A stretch of DNA of 36,923 bases from Oxalobacteraceae bacterium (GCA_947464955.1 CANHZI010000023.1:1-36923); one strand, 5' to 3'; numbered from the stretch's first letter, positions 27,567-36,782 are shown. Numbers and translations: made by a program. Notes: a model not told the origin generated them from the sequence alone.

Positions 27567-27626
27567 ATCTTGAACCTATTTTTCACGACTAATTCGACAT
27601 TGCCGGCGAATTCGAGCAGATACCAC

Positions 27627-27643
27627 TTGGCACGCAACTTGCT
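27627..27643 (+). promoter_or_regulatory. Sigma54 promoter of nrtA operon
   Basis: TTGGCACGCAACTTGCT matches the sigma54 (RpoN) consensus TTGGCAC-N5-TTGCT essentially perfectly, with GG (27629-27630) and GC (27641-27642) 12 bases apart. The predicted start of transcription is near 27654. It lies about 170 bases upstream of nrtA, between nasT and the leader hairpins, which matches the arrangement of nas operons controlled by NtrC. Confidence 0.85.
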
Positions 27644-27653
27644 AAACTTATTT

Positions 27654-27826
27654 TAAGTACCCAATCGGTACAGCGGATATCGAGCCAACGGCGGTTCGGT
27701 TCCACCAGACAAAGGCGTCTTACTCATTCACTGCTTTCAGTGTGATGAGAAGACGCTTTTTTGCTTTGCGCAATCGGAATAGTTTGATTTTGCCATTTGA
27801 TGTTTACCTAAAGCAGGAGTGAAACC
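27654..27826 (+). promoter_or_regulatory. ANTAR-controlled leader RNA of nrtA operon
   Basis: Starting at the predicted start site, RNA would form P1 GTACC-CAATC-GGTAC (27657-27671), and P2 ATCGAGCC-AACGGC-GGTTCGGT (27679-27700) with a six-base loop having A first and G fourth, the signature of ANTAR target hairpins. P1 has a five-base loop and is a less certain match. An intrinsic terminator follows (27715-27762), then nrtA. In known systems NasT or NasR binding to such a tandem hairpin stabilises an antiterminated form. The logic here is inferred from layout. Confidence 0.75.
27715..27762 (+). terminator. Conditional intrinsic terminator in nrtA leader
   Basis: GCGTCTT-a-CTCAT-t-CACTG pairs with CAGTG-tg-ATGAG-AAGACGC across the loop CTTT, and six T follow at 27757-27762. 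This is a long stable stem (27715-27756) ending 64 bases before the nrtA start, so most transcripts would stop here unless an antiterminator acts. Confidence 0.9.
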
Positions 27827-29122
27827 ATGGACAAGCAAGTATCTGCCAACACAAACGATGAGGTTCAACATGCACATATCACCGACCGCCCCGTCAGCCC
27901 CAGTCGTCGTCAATTATTACAAGGCGCCAGCGCACTGGCTGCAGGCAGTATGTTAAGCCTGAGTACAGGCGGCGTGTGGGCCGCGGGTTCAGATAAACCA
28001 GAAAAAGAAGAAGTCAAAATCGGTTTTATTCCACTGACCGATTGTGCCTCTGTCGTGATGGCTTCCGTGCTCGGTTTCGACAAAAAATACGGTATCAAAA
28101 TCATTCCCACCAAAGAAGCCTCTTGGGCAAGTGTGCGCGATAAGTTGGTCAATGGCGAACTCGATGCAGCGCACGTTCTCTACGGCTTAATCTATGGTGT
28201 GCAACTCGGTATTGGCGGCCCTAAAAAAGACATGAATATTTTGATGACGCTCAATAACAATGGGCAAGCCATCACTCTTTCCAAAAAACTTGCGGATAAG
28301 GGGGCTATCGACGGCCCTGGCTTAGCAAAGCTAATGCAAAAAGAAAAACGCGACTACACCTTTGCGCAAACCTTTCCAACCGGTACGCACGCCATGTGGC
28401 TCTATTATTGGTTAGCGGCACATGGTGTCAATCCGATCAAAGAAGCCAAAGTCATTACAGTACCGCCACCACAAATGGTCGCCAATATGCGTGTCGATAA
28501 TATGGACGGCTACTGTGTTGGTGAACCGTGGAATCATCGTGCGGTGGCTGACGGCATAGGCATTACGGCAGCGACCACCCAAGACATTTGGCGCGACCAT
28601 CCAGAAAAAGTCTTGGGTACCACGGCAGAGTTTTCGCAAAAATATCCCAATACGGCACGTGCTGTCGTCGCTGCGATTCTTGAAGCAGGCCGTTGGATAG
28701 ACGCATCGCTCAGCAACAAACAAAAAATGGCTGAAACCATCGCTGAAAAATCGTATGTGAATACCTCAGTCGATGTCATCAACCAACGTATTCTTGGTCG
28801 CTACCAAAATGGTTTAGGCAAGACTTGGGATGATCCTAACTACATGAAATTCTTTAATGATGGCGCAGTGAACTTCCCTTACCTTTCGGATGGTATGTGG
28901 TTCATGACGCAGCATCGTCGTTGGGGACTATTAAAAGCAGATCCAGACTATCTGGCGGTTGCGCAAGCCGTGAACCGTATCGATTTATACAAAGAAGGTG
29001 CCAGCTTAGCCAAGGTCAATGTCCCTAAAGACCCTATGCGCAAGAGCAAACTTCTCGATGGCAGCGTATGGGATGGAAAAAATCCCGCGGCATATGCGAA
29101 CTCCTTCAAAATCAAAGCGTGA
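27827..29122 (+). CDS. nrtA: Nitrate ABC transporter substrate-binding protein
   Basis: The 431-residue protein is of the NrtA/CmpA/NasS family (NMT1-like periplasmic binding fold), seen in VKIGFIPLTDCASVVMASVLGF, NGELDAAHVLYGLIYGVQLG and DGYCVGEPWNHRAVADGIG. The N-terminus carries a twin-arginine signal: SRRQLLQ at 26-32 followed by a hydrophobic stretch ending near 53, so export by Tat is likely; no lipobox cysteine is present. It binds nitrate (or nitrite) for the NrtBC transporter. An AGGAG lies just before the ATG. It is first of the nrtABC-nirBD-nasA operon and sits behind the ANTAR leader. Confidence 0.93.
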   Translation: MDKQVSANTNDEVQHAHITDRPVSPSRRQLLQGASALAAGSMLSLSTGGVWAAGSDKPEKEEVKIGFIPLTDCASVVMASVLGFDKKYGIKIIPTKEASWASVRDKLVNGELDAAHVLYGLIYGVQLGIGGPKKDMNILMTLNNNGQAITLSKKLADKGAIDGPGLAKLMQKEKRDYTFAQTFPTGTHAMWLYYWLAAHGVNPIKEAKVITVPPPQMVANMRVDNMDGYCVGEPWNHRAVADGIGITAATTQDIWRDHPEKVLGTTAEFSQKYPNTARAVVAAILEAGRWIDASLSNKQKMAETIAEKSYVNTSVDVINQRILGRYQNGLGKTWDDPNYMKFFNDGAVNFPYLSDGMWFMTQHRRWGLLKADPDYLAVAQAVNRIDLYKEGASLAKVNVPKDPMRKSKLLDGSVWDGKNPAAYANSFKIKA

Positions 29123-29130
29123 GAACGGTC

Positions 29131-30051
29131 ATGACTGCGACAGTAAGTAAGCTAAGCGTGAATGGATTACCTGAAGCAAAGGACAGAAGTCAGCATACGA
29201 ATCTGACTTCCGCTGCAAGTGTTGCCATGCCCAATGAGGAAAAGCATAGAGTGAAACCTCCTCGTCTATGGCAAAACAAACTTGCCGACATTGGACTGCA
29301 TTTATTACCTCAAGTGCTTGGGCTAGCACTCTTGGTCTTGATCTGGTCCATCGTCGCTGAAAAAAACAGCGCATTGCCGACACCGACCGCCACTTATCAT
29401 GAAGCGCTGAAGGTTTTTGCTGATCCGTTCTACCAAAATGGGCCGAACGATCAAGGCATAGGCTGGAACATTTATGCCTCGCTGAAAAGAGTGGCGCTGG
29501 GTTTCGGTTTGGCCGCTGTCATCGGCATTCCTCTGGGCTTTATGATAGGACGCTTCCGTTTTCTGGCAGGCATGTTTAATCCTATCATTAGTTTGCTCAA
29601 GCCTGTCTCACCACTAGCTTGGCTGCCAATCGGCCTCTTGGTATTTAAAGCGGCGCATCCCGCTGCGATTTGGTCGATCTTTATTTGCTCGATCTGGCCC
29701 ATGATCATCAACACGTCAATCGGGGTACAAAGGGTACCGCAAGACTACTTAAACGTCGCCCGCGTACTGGATTTGTCGGAATGGAAAATCTTTACCAGCA
29801 TTTTATTCCCCAGCGTCTTACCTTACATGTTGACTGGTGTGCGCCTAGCAATAGGCACAGCATGGTTGGTTATCGTTGCCGCTGAAATGCTGACTGGTGG
29901 CGTAGGTATCGGCTTCTGGGTGTGGGATGAATGGAATAACTTAAATGTTCCGCACATCATTATCGCCATCGTTGTCATTGGTTTAGTCGGGCTCGTACTC
30001 GAACAAATCTTGGTCGCCGCTGCGCGTGCTTTTACCTACGACAGTAACTGA
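29131..30051 (+). CDS. nrtB: Nitrate ABC transporter permease
   Basis: This is a 306-residue integral membrane permease of the NrtB/SsuC type (BPD_transp_1). An N-terminal soluble part of about 60 residues is followed by some six hydrophobic helices (LLPQVLGLALLVLIWSIV first). The cytoplasmic EAA-like coupling loop is seen as YLNVARVLDLSEWKIFTSILFP followed by LPYMLTGVRLAIGTAWLVIV. I start at the ATG at 29131, eight bases after the nrtA stop, since the frame upstream overlaps nrtA. It pairs with NrtA and NrtC to import nitrate. Confidence 0.93.
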   Translation: MTATVSKLSVNGLPEAKDRSQHTNLTSAASVAMPNEEKHRVKPPRLWQNKLADIGLHLLPQVLGLALLVLIWSIVAEKNSALPTPTATYHEALKVFADPFYQNGPNDQGIGWNIYASLKRVALGFGLAAVIGIPLGFMIGRFRFLAGMFNPIISLLKPVSPLAWLPIGLLVFKAAHPAAIWSIFICSIWPMIINTSIGVQRVPQDYLNVARVLDLSEWKIFTSILFPSVLPYMLTGVRLAIGTAWLVIVAAEMLTGGVGIGFWVWDEWNNLNVPHIIIAIVVIGLVGLVLEQILVAAARAFTYDSN

Positions 30052-30078
30052 GATCGCGTGAAGATAGAGGAAAATAGG

Positions 30079-30894
30079 ATGGATAACACTAGCCACAAAA
30101 AGTATATCGAAGTCCAACACGTCGATATGGTGTTCAATACCAAACATGGCAGCTTCCATGCCTTAAGCGATATCAATTTAACGATCGCAAAAGGCGAATT
30201 CATTAGCTTGATTGGCCATTCAGGTTGCGGCAAATCGACACTCTTAAACTTACTTGCCGGACTTACTCGGGCGAGCAGCGGTAACTTGATTTGTGCAAAT
30301 CGAGAAATCTCTGGCCCCTCTCCGGAACGCGGCGTGGTTTTTCAAAACCATTCGCTCCTGCCTTGGCTCACCTGTTTTGAAAATATCTATCTTGCAGTGG
30401 AACGAGTCTTTGGTCGCGCTGAACGTGTGAGCAAATTAGTTGATCGTACCCACCGCGCCTTGGCCTTAGTCGGTTTAAGCGCGGCAGAGAAGAAACGCCC
30501 ACACGAGATTTCAGGCGGCATGAAACAACGGGTCGGCATCGCGCGGGCGTTGGCGATCGAACCGAAAGTATTGCTGATGGACGAGCCTTTTGGCGCACTC
30601 GACGCACTCACTCGGGCGCACTTACAAGATGAGTTGATGAAGATCGTCGCCCAAACCGAATCAACGGTAGTGATGGTCACCCATGATGTGGATGAAGCTG
30701 TTTTGTTATCCGACAAAATCGTGATGCTCACCAATGGCCCTGCAGCCACTATCGGCGAAGTTCTGACGGTCAGCTTACCACGACCTCGTGATCGCGTTGC
30801 ACTCGCTCATGATCATGATTACATCCAATACCGAGCTCAGGTTTTGGAGTTCCTCTATCACCGCCAATCGCATCCTACCAAAGACGCTGCCTAA
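30079..30894 (+). CDS. nrtC: Nitrate ABC transporter ATP-binding protein
   Basis: The 271-residue ATPase of the NrtC/NrtD/SsuB family shows Walker A GHSGCGKST (46-54), signature ISGGMKQRVG and Walker B VLLMDEPFGALD. It lacks the NrtA-like C-terminal regulatory domain of cyanobacterial NrtC and is closer to NrtD in length, so a homodimer is likely. The ATG at 30079 is preferred over the GTG at 30058 because AGAGG lies in front of it. nrtB stops 27 bases before it. Confidence 0.93.
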   Translation: MDNTSHKKYIEVQHVDMVFNTKHGSFHALSDINLTIAKGEFISLIGHSGCGKSTLLNLLAGLTRASSGNLICANREISGPSPERGVVFQNHSLLPWLTCFENIYLAVERVFGRAERVSKLVDRTHRALALVGLSAAEKKRPHEISGGMKQRVGIARALAIEPKVLLMDEPFGALDALTRAHLQDELMKIVAQTESTVVMVTHDVDEAVLLSDKIVMLTNGPAATIGEVLTVSLPRPRDRVALAHDHDYIQYRAQVLEFLYHRQSHPTKDAA

Positions 30895-30910
30895 AGTTTT
30901 GGAGTTGAAA

Positions 30911-33337
30911 ATGAAAAAAATGAAGCTGGTCATGATTGGCAACGGTATGGCGGGTGTTCGTACGCTGGAAGAGTTATTGAAGATCGCGCCAGAACTCTAT
31001 GATATTACGGTGTTCGGCGCTGAGCCCTATCCCAACTACAACCGCATTTTGTTGTCGCCAGTACTCGCAGGCGAGCAGACTATAAAAGACATCATGCTCA
31101 ATGAGCTGGAATGGTATAGCGACAATCACATCAATCTACATCTCGGTAAGAAAATTATCAGCATCGATAGAGTCAATCGTCTCGTCACAGCAGAAGATGG
31201 TACGCAAGCGCATTACGATCGGCTCTTAATCGCGACCGGCTCTAGCCCCTTCATGTTGCCAGTCCCAGGCAAAGACTTAAAAGGTGTCATTGCTTATCGC
31301 GATATTCACGATACCGAACAAATGATCGCCGCGGCGAGTCAACATAAACACGCGGTCGTCATCGGAGGTGGTTTGCTCGGTTTAGAAGCGGCCAATGGCC
31401 TTAAACTCCGTGGAATGGATGTCTCTGTCGTCCATCTACCGGCGTGGCTGATGGATAGACAACTCGATCAGACTGCAGCCAAGATGTTGCAGAAATCGCT
31501 AGAGGAACGTGGCCTGCAATTTTTACTTGAGAAAAACACCGAAGCCTTACTGGGCGACGATCAAGGACAGGTGCGCGCTATCCGCTTTAGTGATGGTCTC
31601 GAAATTCCAGCACAACTGGTGGTAATGGCGGTCGGCATACGTCCCAATACGAGCCTGGCCGAGTCCGCGGGCCTGTATTGTAATCGCGGCATCGTGGTCA
31701 ACGACACCATGCAAACTTACGACCCTCGTGTCTATGCGGTCGGTGAATGCGTCAATCATCGTGGCACCGTGTATGGTTTGGTGGCACCTTTGTTTGAAAT
31801 GGCAAAGGTGTGCGCTAACCATTTGGCGAACTTCGGTATTGGTCGCTATCAGGGTTCTTTAACTTCGACTAAACTGAAAGTCACAGGGATCGACCTCTTC
31901 TCCGCAGGCGACTTCACAGGTGGCAAGAATACCGAAGAGATTATCTTGTCCGACCCGATCGGTGGCGTTTACAAGAAACTCGTCATTCAGGACGACAAAC
32001 TCATTGGCGCTTGCTTATATGGCGATACCGTCGACGGCAGCTGGTATTTCAAGTTACTACGCGAGGGAAAAAACATTGGGGAGATCCGTGACTCTTTAAT
32101 GTTTGGCGAATCGAATACCGGCGATGTCGGCCATGAAGGCCATACCAAAGCTGCCGCTATGCCAGACAACGCGGAAGTGTGTGGTTGCAATGGCGTCTGC
32201 AAGGGTACGATTGTCAAAGCCATTAAAGACAAAGGCTTATTTACCATCGAAGACGTGCGCAAACATACCAAAGCATCGGCGTCTTGCGGTTCTTGCACAG
32301 GATTGGTCGAACAGATTCTGATGTTCACTGCCGGTGGCGACTACTCCGCCACACCGAAGGCAAAAGCCATGTGCTCTTGCACTGAACATTCGCACAGCGT
32401 TGTGCGCGAAGCGATTCGTCAGCAGCATTTGCTGACGATCGCTGAGGTGCAGAAAAGTATGGGCTGGAAAACCCCTAACGGATGCGCCAGTTGTCGCCCT
32501 GCACTGAACTACTATCTGATTTCCACTTGGCCGAAAGAGGCCATCGACGATCCGCAATCGCGCTTCATTAACGAACGTGCGCATGCCAATATCCAAAAGA
32601 ACGGCACTTATTCTGTGATCCCTAGGATGTGGGGTGGTGAGACCAACGCCTCTGAATTAAGGCGTATTGCTGACGTGGTCGATAAATACCAAATCCCAAC
32701 GGTAAAAGTCACTGGCGGACAAAGGATAGATCTGCTGGGGGTAAAGAAAGAAGATTTGCGAAACGTCTGGCAAGAACTAGGCATGCCCTCTGGACTTGCT
32801 TATGCCAAGGGTCTACGCACAGTAAAAACCTGCGTCGGTAGCGAGTGGTGCCGCTTCGGCACACAGAATTCCACACTGATGGGGCAACAACTCGAACGCG
32901 CCTTAGCACGCATGTATGCGCCACACAAAGTGAAACTCGCGGTGTCTGGCTGCCCACGCAATTGTGCTGAAGCGGGCATTAAAGATGTGGGGGTGATCGG
33001 GGTCGACTCAGGATGGGAAATCTATATTGGCGGCAATGGTGGCATCAAAACTGAAGTCGCTCAATTCTTAGTCAAACTCAAAACCCATGAGGAAGTGATG
33101 CAATACGCGGGCGCCTTTTTGCAGCTGTATCGCGAAGAGGGATGGTACCTCGAGCGCACAGTTCACTACTTGGCGCGAGTTGGCATGGATTACATCAAGA
33201 AAACCATGATCGAAGATGCTGAGCGACGCGAGGAGCTCTATCAGCGATTATTGTTCTCGCTCGACGGTGAAGCAGATCCTTGGCACGAGCCAGAAAAAGC
33301 GCATGTCGATCTGCGTCAATTTGCACCACTCACTTAG
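30911..33337 (+). CDS. nirB: NADH-dependent nitrite reductase, large subunit
   Basis: NirB reduces nitrite to ammonium with NADH in the cytoplasm. The 808-residue protein has an N-terminal FAD/NADH domain (VMIGNGMAGVRTLEELL, DRLLIATGSSPF, AVVIGGGLLGLEAANGL), two BFD-like [2Fe-2S] modules (C424, C426, C430 and CGSCTG; then CSCTEH and NGCASC), and a C-terminal sulfite/nitrite reductase half with siroheme/[4Fe-4S] cysteines C641, C647, C681 and C685 (CVGSEWC and CPRNC). A GGAG site lies before the ATG at 30911, 16 bases after the nrtC stop. Length is slightly shorter than E. coli NirB. Confidence 0.95.
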   Translation: MKKMKLVMIGNGMAGVRTLEELLKIAPELYDITVFGAEPYPNYNRILLSPVLAGEQTIKDIMLNELEWYSDNHINLHLGKKIISIDRVNRLVTAEDGTQAHYDRLLIATGSSPFMLPVPGKDLKGVIAYRDIHDTEQMIAAASQHKHAVVIGGGLLGLEAANGLKLRGMDVSVVHLPAWLMDRQLDQTAAKMLQKSLEERGLQFLLEKNTEALLGDDQGQVRAIRFSDGLEIPAQLVVMAVGIRPNTSLAESAGLYCNRGIVVNDTMQTYDPRVYAVGECVNHRGTVYGLVAPLFEMAKVCANHLANFGIGRYQGSLTSTKLKVTGIDLFSAGDFTGGKNTEEIILSDPIGGVYKKLVIQDDKLIGACLYGDTVDGSWYFKLLREGKNIGEIRDSLMFGESNTGDVGHEGHTKAAAMPDNAEVCGCNGVCKGTIVKAIKDKGLFTIEDVRKHTKASASCGSCTGLVEQILMFTAGGDYSATPKAKAMCSCTEHSHSVVREAIRQQHLLTIAEVQKSMGWKTPNGCASCRPALNYYLISTWPKEAIDDPQSRFINERAHANIQKNGTYSVIPRMWGGETNASELRRIADVVDKYQIPTVKVTGGQRIDLLGVKKEDLRNVWQELGMPSGLAYAKGLRTVKTCVGSEWCRFGTQNSTLMGQQLERALARMYAPHKVKLAVSGCPRNCAEAGIKDVGVIGVDSGWEIYIGGNGGIKTEVAQFLVKLKTHEEVMQYAGAFLQLYREEGWYLERTVHYLARVGMDYIKKTMIEDAERREELYQRLLFSLDGEADPWHEPEKAHVDLRQFAPLT

Positions 33338-33396
33338 ATCAGGTACGTATGCTGACAAGCATAGCGTGCAGATCACATTTTTAGGAGCGTTTTAGT

Positions 33397-33741
33397 ATGT
33401 CAACACCGTGGCAAAAAATCTGTCGTGTCAACGACATCCCTAGCCTCGGCGCACGCGTCTTCCAACGACCTGCGGGTGCCGACATCGCCTTGTTTCGCAC
33501 CGATGCAGATAAGGTGTTCGCTGTTCTCGATAAGTGTCCGCACAAAGGTGGCCCGCTGTCGCAGGGCATTGTGTTTGGCGAGCGGGTCGCTTGCCCTCTA
33601 CACAATTGGAATATTGAACTCGACAGCGGTTGCGCGAGCGCGCCTGATGTCGGCTGCAGTCAAGTCTTCCAAGTGCAAATTGAAGAGGGTGAAGTGTTTC
33701 TGAATGCCGAAGAAGTTCGCAGTTTGGCGATTGAATCTTAA
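33397..33741 (+). CDS. nirD: Nitrite reductase small subunit, Rieske-type
   Basis: This 114-residue partner of NirB has the Rieske-type [2Fe-2S] ligands CPH (about 48-50) and CPLH (about 66-69) in CPHKGGPLSQG and CPLHNWNI. It is required for NADH nitrite reductase activity in E. coli. AGGAG precedes the start, 59 bases after nirB. Confidence 0.95.
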   Translation: MSTPWQKICRVNDIPSLGARVFQRPAGADIALFRTDADKVFAVLDKCPHKGGPLSQGIVFGERVACPLHNWNIELDSGCASAPDVGCSQVFQVQIEEGEVFLNAEEVRSLAIES

Positions 33742-33761
33742 ATAGATTTCTCTCACTTACC

Positions 33762-33788
33762 CTTACTTAGCTTACTTAGCTTACTTAG
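33762..33788 (+). repeat. Triplicate 9-base tandem repeat
   Basis: CTTACTTAG occurs three times in direct succession at 33762-33770, 33771-33779 and 33780-33788, in the 79-base gap between nirD and nasA. Partial units extend on both sides (CTTAC before). It is probably a slippage product and may alter spacing upstream of nasA. Confidence 0.95.
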
Positions 33789-33820
33789 CATAATTACCTT
33801 ACTAGTCAAAGATCAGCCGC

Positions 33821-36634
33821 ATGAACTCATCGATAATCGAGACCAAATCTACCTGTTGCTATTGCGGCGTCGGCTGCGGGGTGATTATCGAGCATACGGA
33901 AAACGAGATCACCGGTGTTCGAGGCGATCCTCTGCATCCTGCAAATTTTGGGAAGTTATGCAGCAAAGGTAGCACGCTACACTTGAGCGCGAAACGACTG
34001 CTGCAACAACAAGTAAGAGCCCTGCACCCGCAAATGCGTCGCCATCGCGACCACCAACTTCAAGACGCAGACTGGGAAAGCTGTATCGACTACGTTAGCG
34101 AGCAGATCGCGCAATGCATACAAAACCATGGGCCAGACAGCGTAGGCTTATACGTTTCTGGTCAATTACTGACCGAAGACTACTATGTGTTCAACAAACT
34201 CGCCAAAGGACTGATCGGCACCAACAATATCGATAGTAATTCGCGTCTCTGCATGTCGAGTGCAGTTGCTGCCTACAAGCAGAGCCTAGGCGCTGATGCC
34301 CCGCCCTGCTGTTATGAAGATATTGACGATGCCGAGCTGATTCTGATTGCAGGCTCAAATACAGCCTTTGCGCATCCCGTGCTCTATCGAAGGATAGAAG
34401 AAGCACGTGCGCGCAATCCGAATCTAAAAGTAATTGTAGTCGACCCTAGGCGCACCGAGACAGCACTCGATGCCGACTTACATCTCGCAATCCAACCGGG
34501 AACTGATGTCGTTTTATTCAATGGCATGCTGCACCTCTGCCTATGGGAAGACTGGTTTGATGCGGACTTTATTCATGCCCATACCGAGGGTTTCGCCGAG
34601 CTCAAGAGCTTAGTGCGCGACTACACACCGAATATGGTTGCACGTACTTGCGGCATTCAAGAACAAGATCTGCTGCAAGCAACGCGTCTCTTCGCTACCG
34701 CTAAGGCCAGTTTATCCTTGTATTGCCAAGGCCTAAACCAATCGACCGCAGGTACAGCAAAGAATAGTGCCTTGATCAACCTTCATTTAGCCACAGCTCA
34801 AATTGGGCGTGCTGGCGCCGGCCCGTTTTCGTTGACTGGGCAACCCAACGCCATGGGCGGAAGAGAAACAGGCGGCATGGCGAACCTATTATCCGCCCAT
34901 CGCGATCTCGCCAATCCTGAGCATCGATCCGAAATCGCCAAACTGTGGGGAATAGATGAACTTCCCGCTAAACCAGGGAAGACCGCTGTCGAACTATTTG
35001 AGGCGGTACGCCAAGGTGAAATCAAGATTCTATGGATAGTGTGTACCAATCCTGCACAATCGATGCCCGATCAACATTTGATACGTGCAGCCTTGAAGCA
35101 AGCTGAACTGGTCATCGTTCAAGAAGCGTATCGAAACACTGCCACGATGGCTTATGCTGATGTGGTTTTCCCGGCTGCATCGTGGGGCGAGAAATCGGGC
35201 ACGGTCACCAATTCAGAGCGACGCATCTCACGTGTCCGCGCCGCACTCAAGCCAATCGCGCAAGCCAAAGCGGATTGGGAAATCGCCACCGCGGTGGCAG
35301 TTTCTCTCGCCCAAAAATTAAAGAAGAAAGCCCCTTACTTTGCTTACCAAAACTGCGAGGAAGTTTGGAATGAGCATCGCGAAAGTACGCGCGGTCGCGA
35401 TCTTGACATTACCGGCTTGTCTTACGCTTTTTTAGAGAAGGAAGGCCCACAACAGTGGCCATTCCCGGAGGGCGCACAACGAGGGAAGCCCCGACTTTAC
35501 ACCGATGCCGTGTTCGCCACTGCCAATGGCCGCGCTCAATTTATCCCGACTCCTTATGTCGCAGCATCTGAAAAAGTTTCGGCCCGTTACCCATTCTTGT
35601 TAAACACGGGTCGGCTCAGAGACCAATGGCATGGGATGAGCCGCACAGGAACGGTCGCACAATTGCATGCTCATGCGTCAGAACCCATCGTGCAATTGGC
35701 GGCGAGTGACATGCAGGCACGTTTTATCGCCGATGGTGATTTGCTTGAAATCAGCAATGCGCGTGGCAAAATCATATTGCCAGCCTATCAAAGCAATACT
35801 CTCAATCCTGGCCAAATATTTATTGCTATGCATTGGGGGCAAGAGATCACCGGAGGACACCATTACGATAGCGCACAAACCCGCGTTCAACATCTAGGCG
35901 TCAATACCCTGTGCACGAGCGCTTTCGATCCTAGTTCTAAGCAGCCTGAATTGAAACTCGCCCATGTCAAGATTAGCAAACTACAATTGAATTGGCGCTT
36001 CATGGCAGTCGCTTGGATGGAGGAAGCCGAACTACTCGCAGCACAAACGCAACTGCGACAATTTTATTCAAGCTTTTCGTATGCGAGTTGTAGCCTATTC
36101 GGACGAGACGAGCAGGTAGGCCTAATTTTTCGCGGCGCGCATAACGAGGCCATCGAAAGTAGCAAGCTAAAAGCGCTGATGGACATACTGAAGGTCGATA
36201 GCAGCACGAGTATAAGATATGAAGATCGTGCACGTTCTGCCTCGCGTTTTATCGAGCTCCAGCAGCTTCACCATCAACACACCATACGCGCCTATATCTT
36301 AACTGGGGATATAGATGCTGATAGCTGGCTCAGCCCTCTATTGCGAGAACAAACACCGATCACACAAAGCGCTAGCCTGCTGCAAAAAAATCCAACTAGC
36401 AAAAGTGCGGAAGCGAAAACAACTCATATCGTGTGCAGCTGCATGAATGTGTCGCGCAAACAAATTCAAGAAGTGCTAGCCGATGTCGATCAAGTTCCTG
36501 CGATGTTGCCAGTGTCAGATAAAATCAGCATCTTAAAGGCACGCCTTTCCTGTGGCACCAATTGCGGCTCCTGCTTACCAGAAGTCAAACGACTGGTTCT
36601 TGCTAAAACCGCTACGACTGTGATTGCGAATTAA
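33821..36634 (+). CDS. nasA: Assimilatory nitrate reductase catalytic subunit
   Basis: NasA reduces nitrate to nitrite at a molybdenum bis-PGD centre in the cytoplasm. The N-terminus has the [4Fe-4S] ligands C12, C15, C19 and C47 (TCCYCGVGCG, KLCSKG), followed by the Molybdopterin oxidoreductase domains (DSNSRLCMSSAVAAYKQSLG with the Mo-ligand region, GGRETGGMANLL, CTNPAQSMPD) and the dinucleotide-binding domain (NTGRLRDQWHGMSRTG, HASEPIVQ). A C-terminal BFD-like [2Fe-2S] domain (C872, C874, C915, C918) should receive electrons, as in Klebsiella NasA. No separate NasB/NasC electron-donor gene is present in the window. At 937 residues the length is slightly above typical NasA. No Tat or Sec signal. 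Confidence 0.95.
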   Translation: MNSSIIETKSTCCYCGVGCGVIIEHTENEITGVRGDPLHPANFGKLCSKGSTLHLSAKRLLQQQVRALHPQMRRHRDHQLQDADWESCIDYVSEQIAQCIQNHGPDSVGLYVSGQLLTEDYYVFNKLAKGLIGTNNIDSNSRLCMSSAVAAYKQSLGADAPPCCYEDIDDAELILIAGSNTAFAHPVLYRRIEEARARNPNLKVIVVDPRRTETALDADLHLAIQPGTDVVLFNGMLHLCLWEDWFDADFIHAHTEGFAELKSLVRDYTPNMVARTCGIQEQDLLQATRLFATAKASLSLYCQGLNQSTAGTAKNSALINLHLATAQIGRAGAGPFSLTGQPNAMGGRETGGMANLLSAHRDLANPEHRSEIAKLWGIDELPAKPGKTAVELFEAVRQGEIKILWIVCTNPAQSMPDQHLIRAALKQAELVIVQEAYRNTATMAYADVVFPAASWGEKSGTVTNSERRISRVRAALKPIAQAKADWEIATAVAVSLAQKLKKKAPYFAYQNCEEVWNEHRESTRGRDLDITGLSYAFLEKEGPQQWPFPEGAQRGKPRLYTDAVFATANGRAQFIPTPYVAASEKVSARYPFLLNTGRLRDQWHGMSRTGTVAQLHAHASEPIVQLAASDMQARFIADGDLLEISNARGKIILPAYQSNTLNPGQIFIAMHWGQEITGGHHYDSAQTRVQHLGVNTLCTSAFDPSSKQPELKLAHVKISKLQLNWRFMAVAWMEEAELLAAQTQLRQFYSSFSYASCSLFGRDEQVGLIFRGAHNEAIESSKLKALMDILKVDSSTSIRYEDRARSASRFIELQQLHHQHTIRAYILTGDIDADSWLSPLLREQTPITQSASLLQKNPTSKSAEAKTTHIVCSCMNVSRKQIQEVLADVDQVPAMLPVSDKISILKARLSCGTNCGSCLPEVKRLVLAKTATTVIAN

Positions 36635-36782
36635 GAGAGAGCACAAGAATACCCTGTTTTTTTCGTTCGCTTTACCGCACAATGCATGATTGCACTTGCT
36701 GTCATTCGCTCTTATATGGCATCCTCGCACCACTCTGGAGCGCACTCGTCTTCACTACTGCTTTTTCCCTGGTTAGGTGCTA

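Noticed and set aside
30058-30078. GTG start for nrtC
   Set aside because: The ATG at 30079 has AGAGG in front and gives the normal N-terminus.
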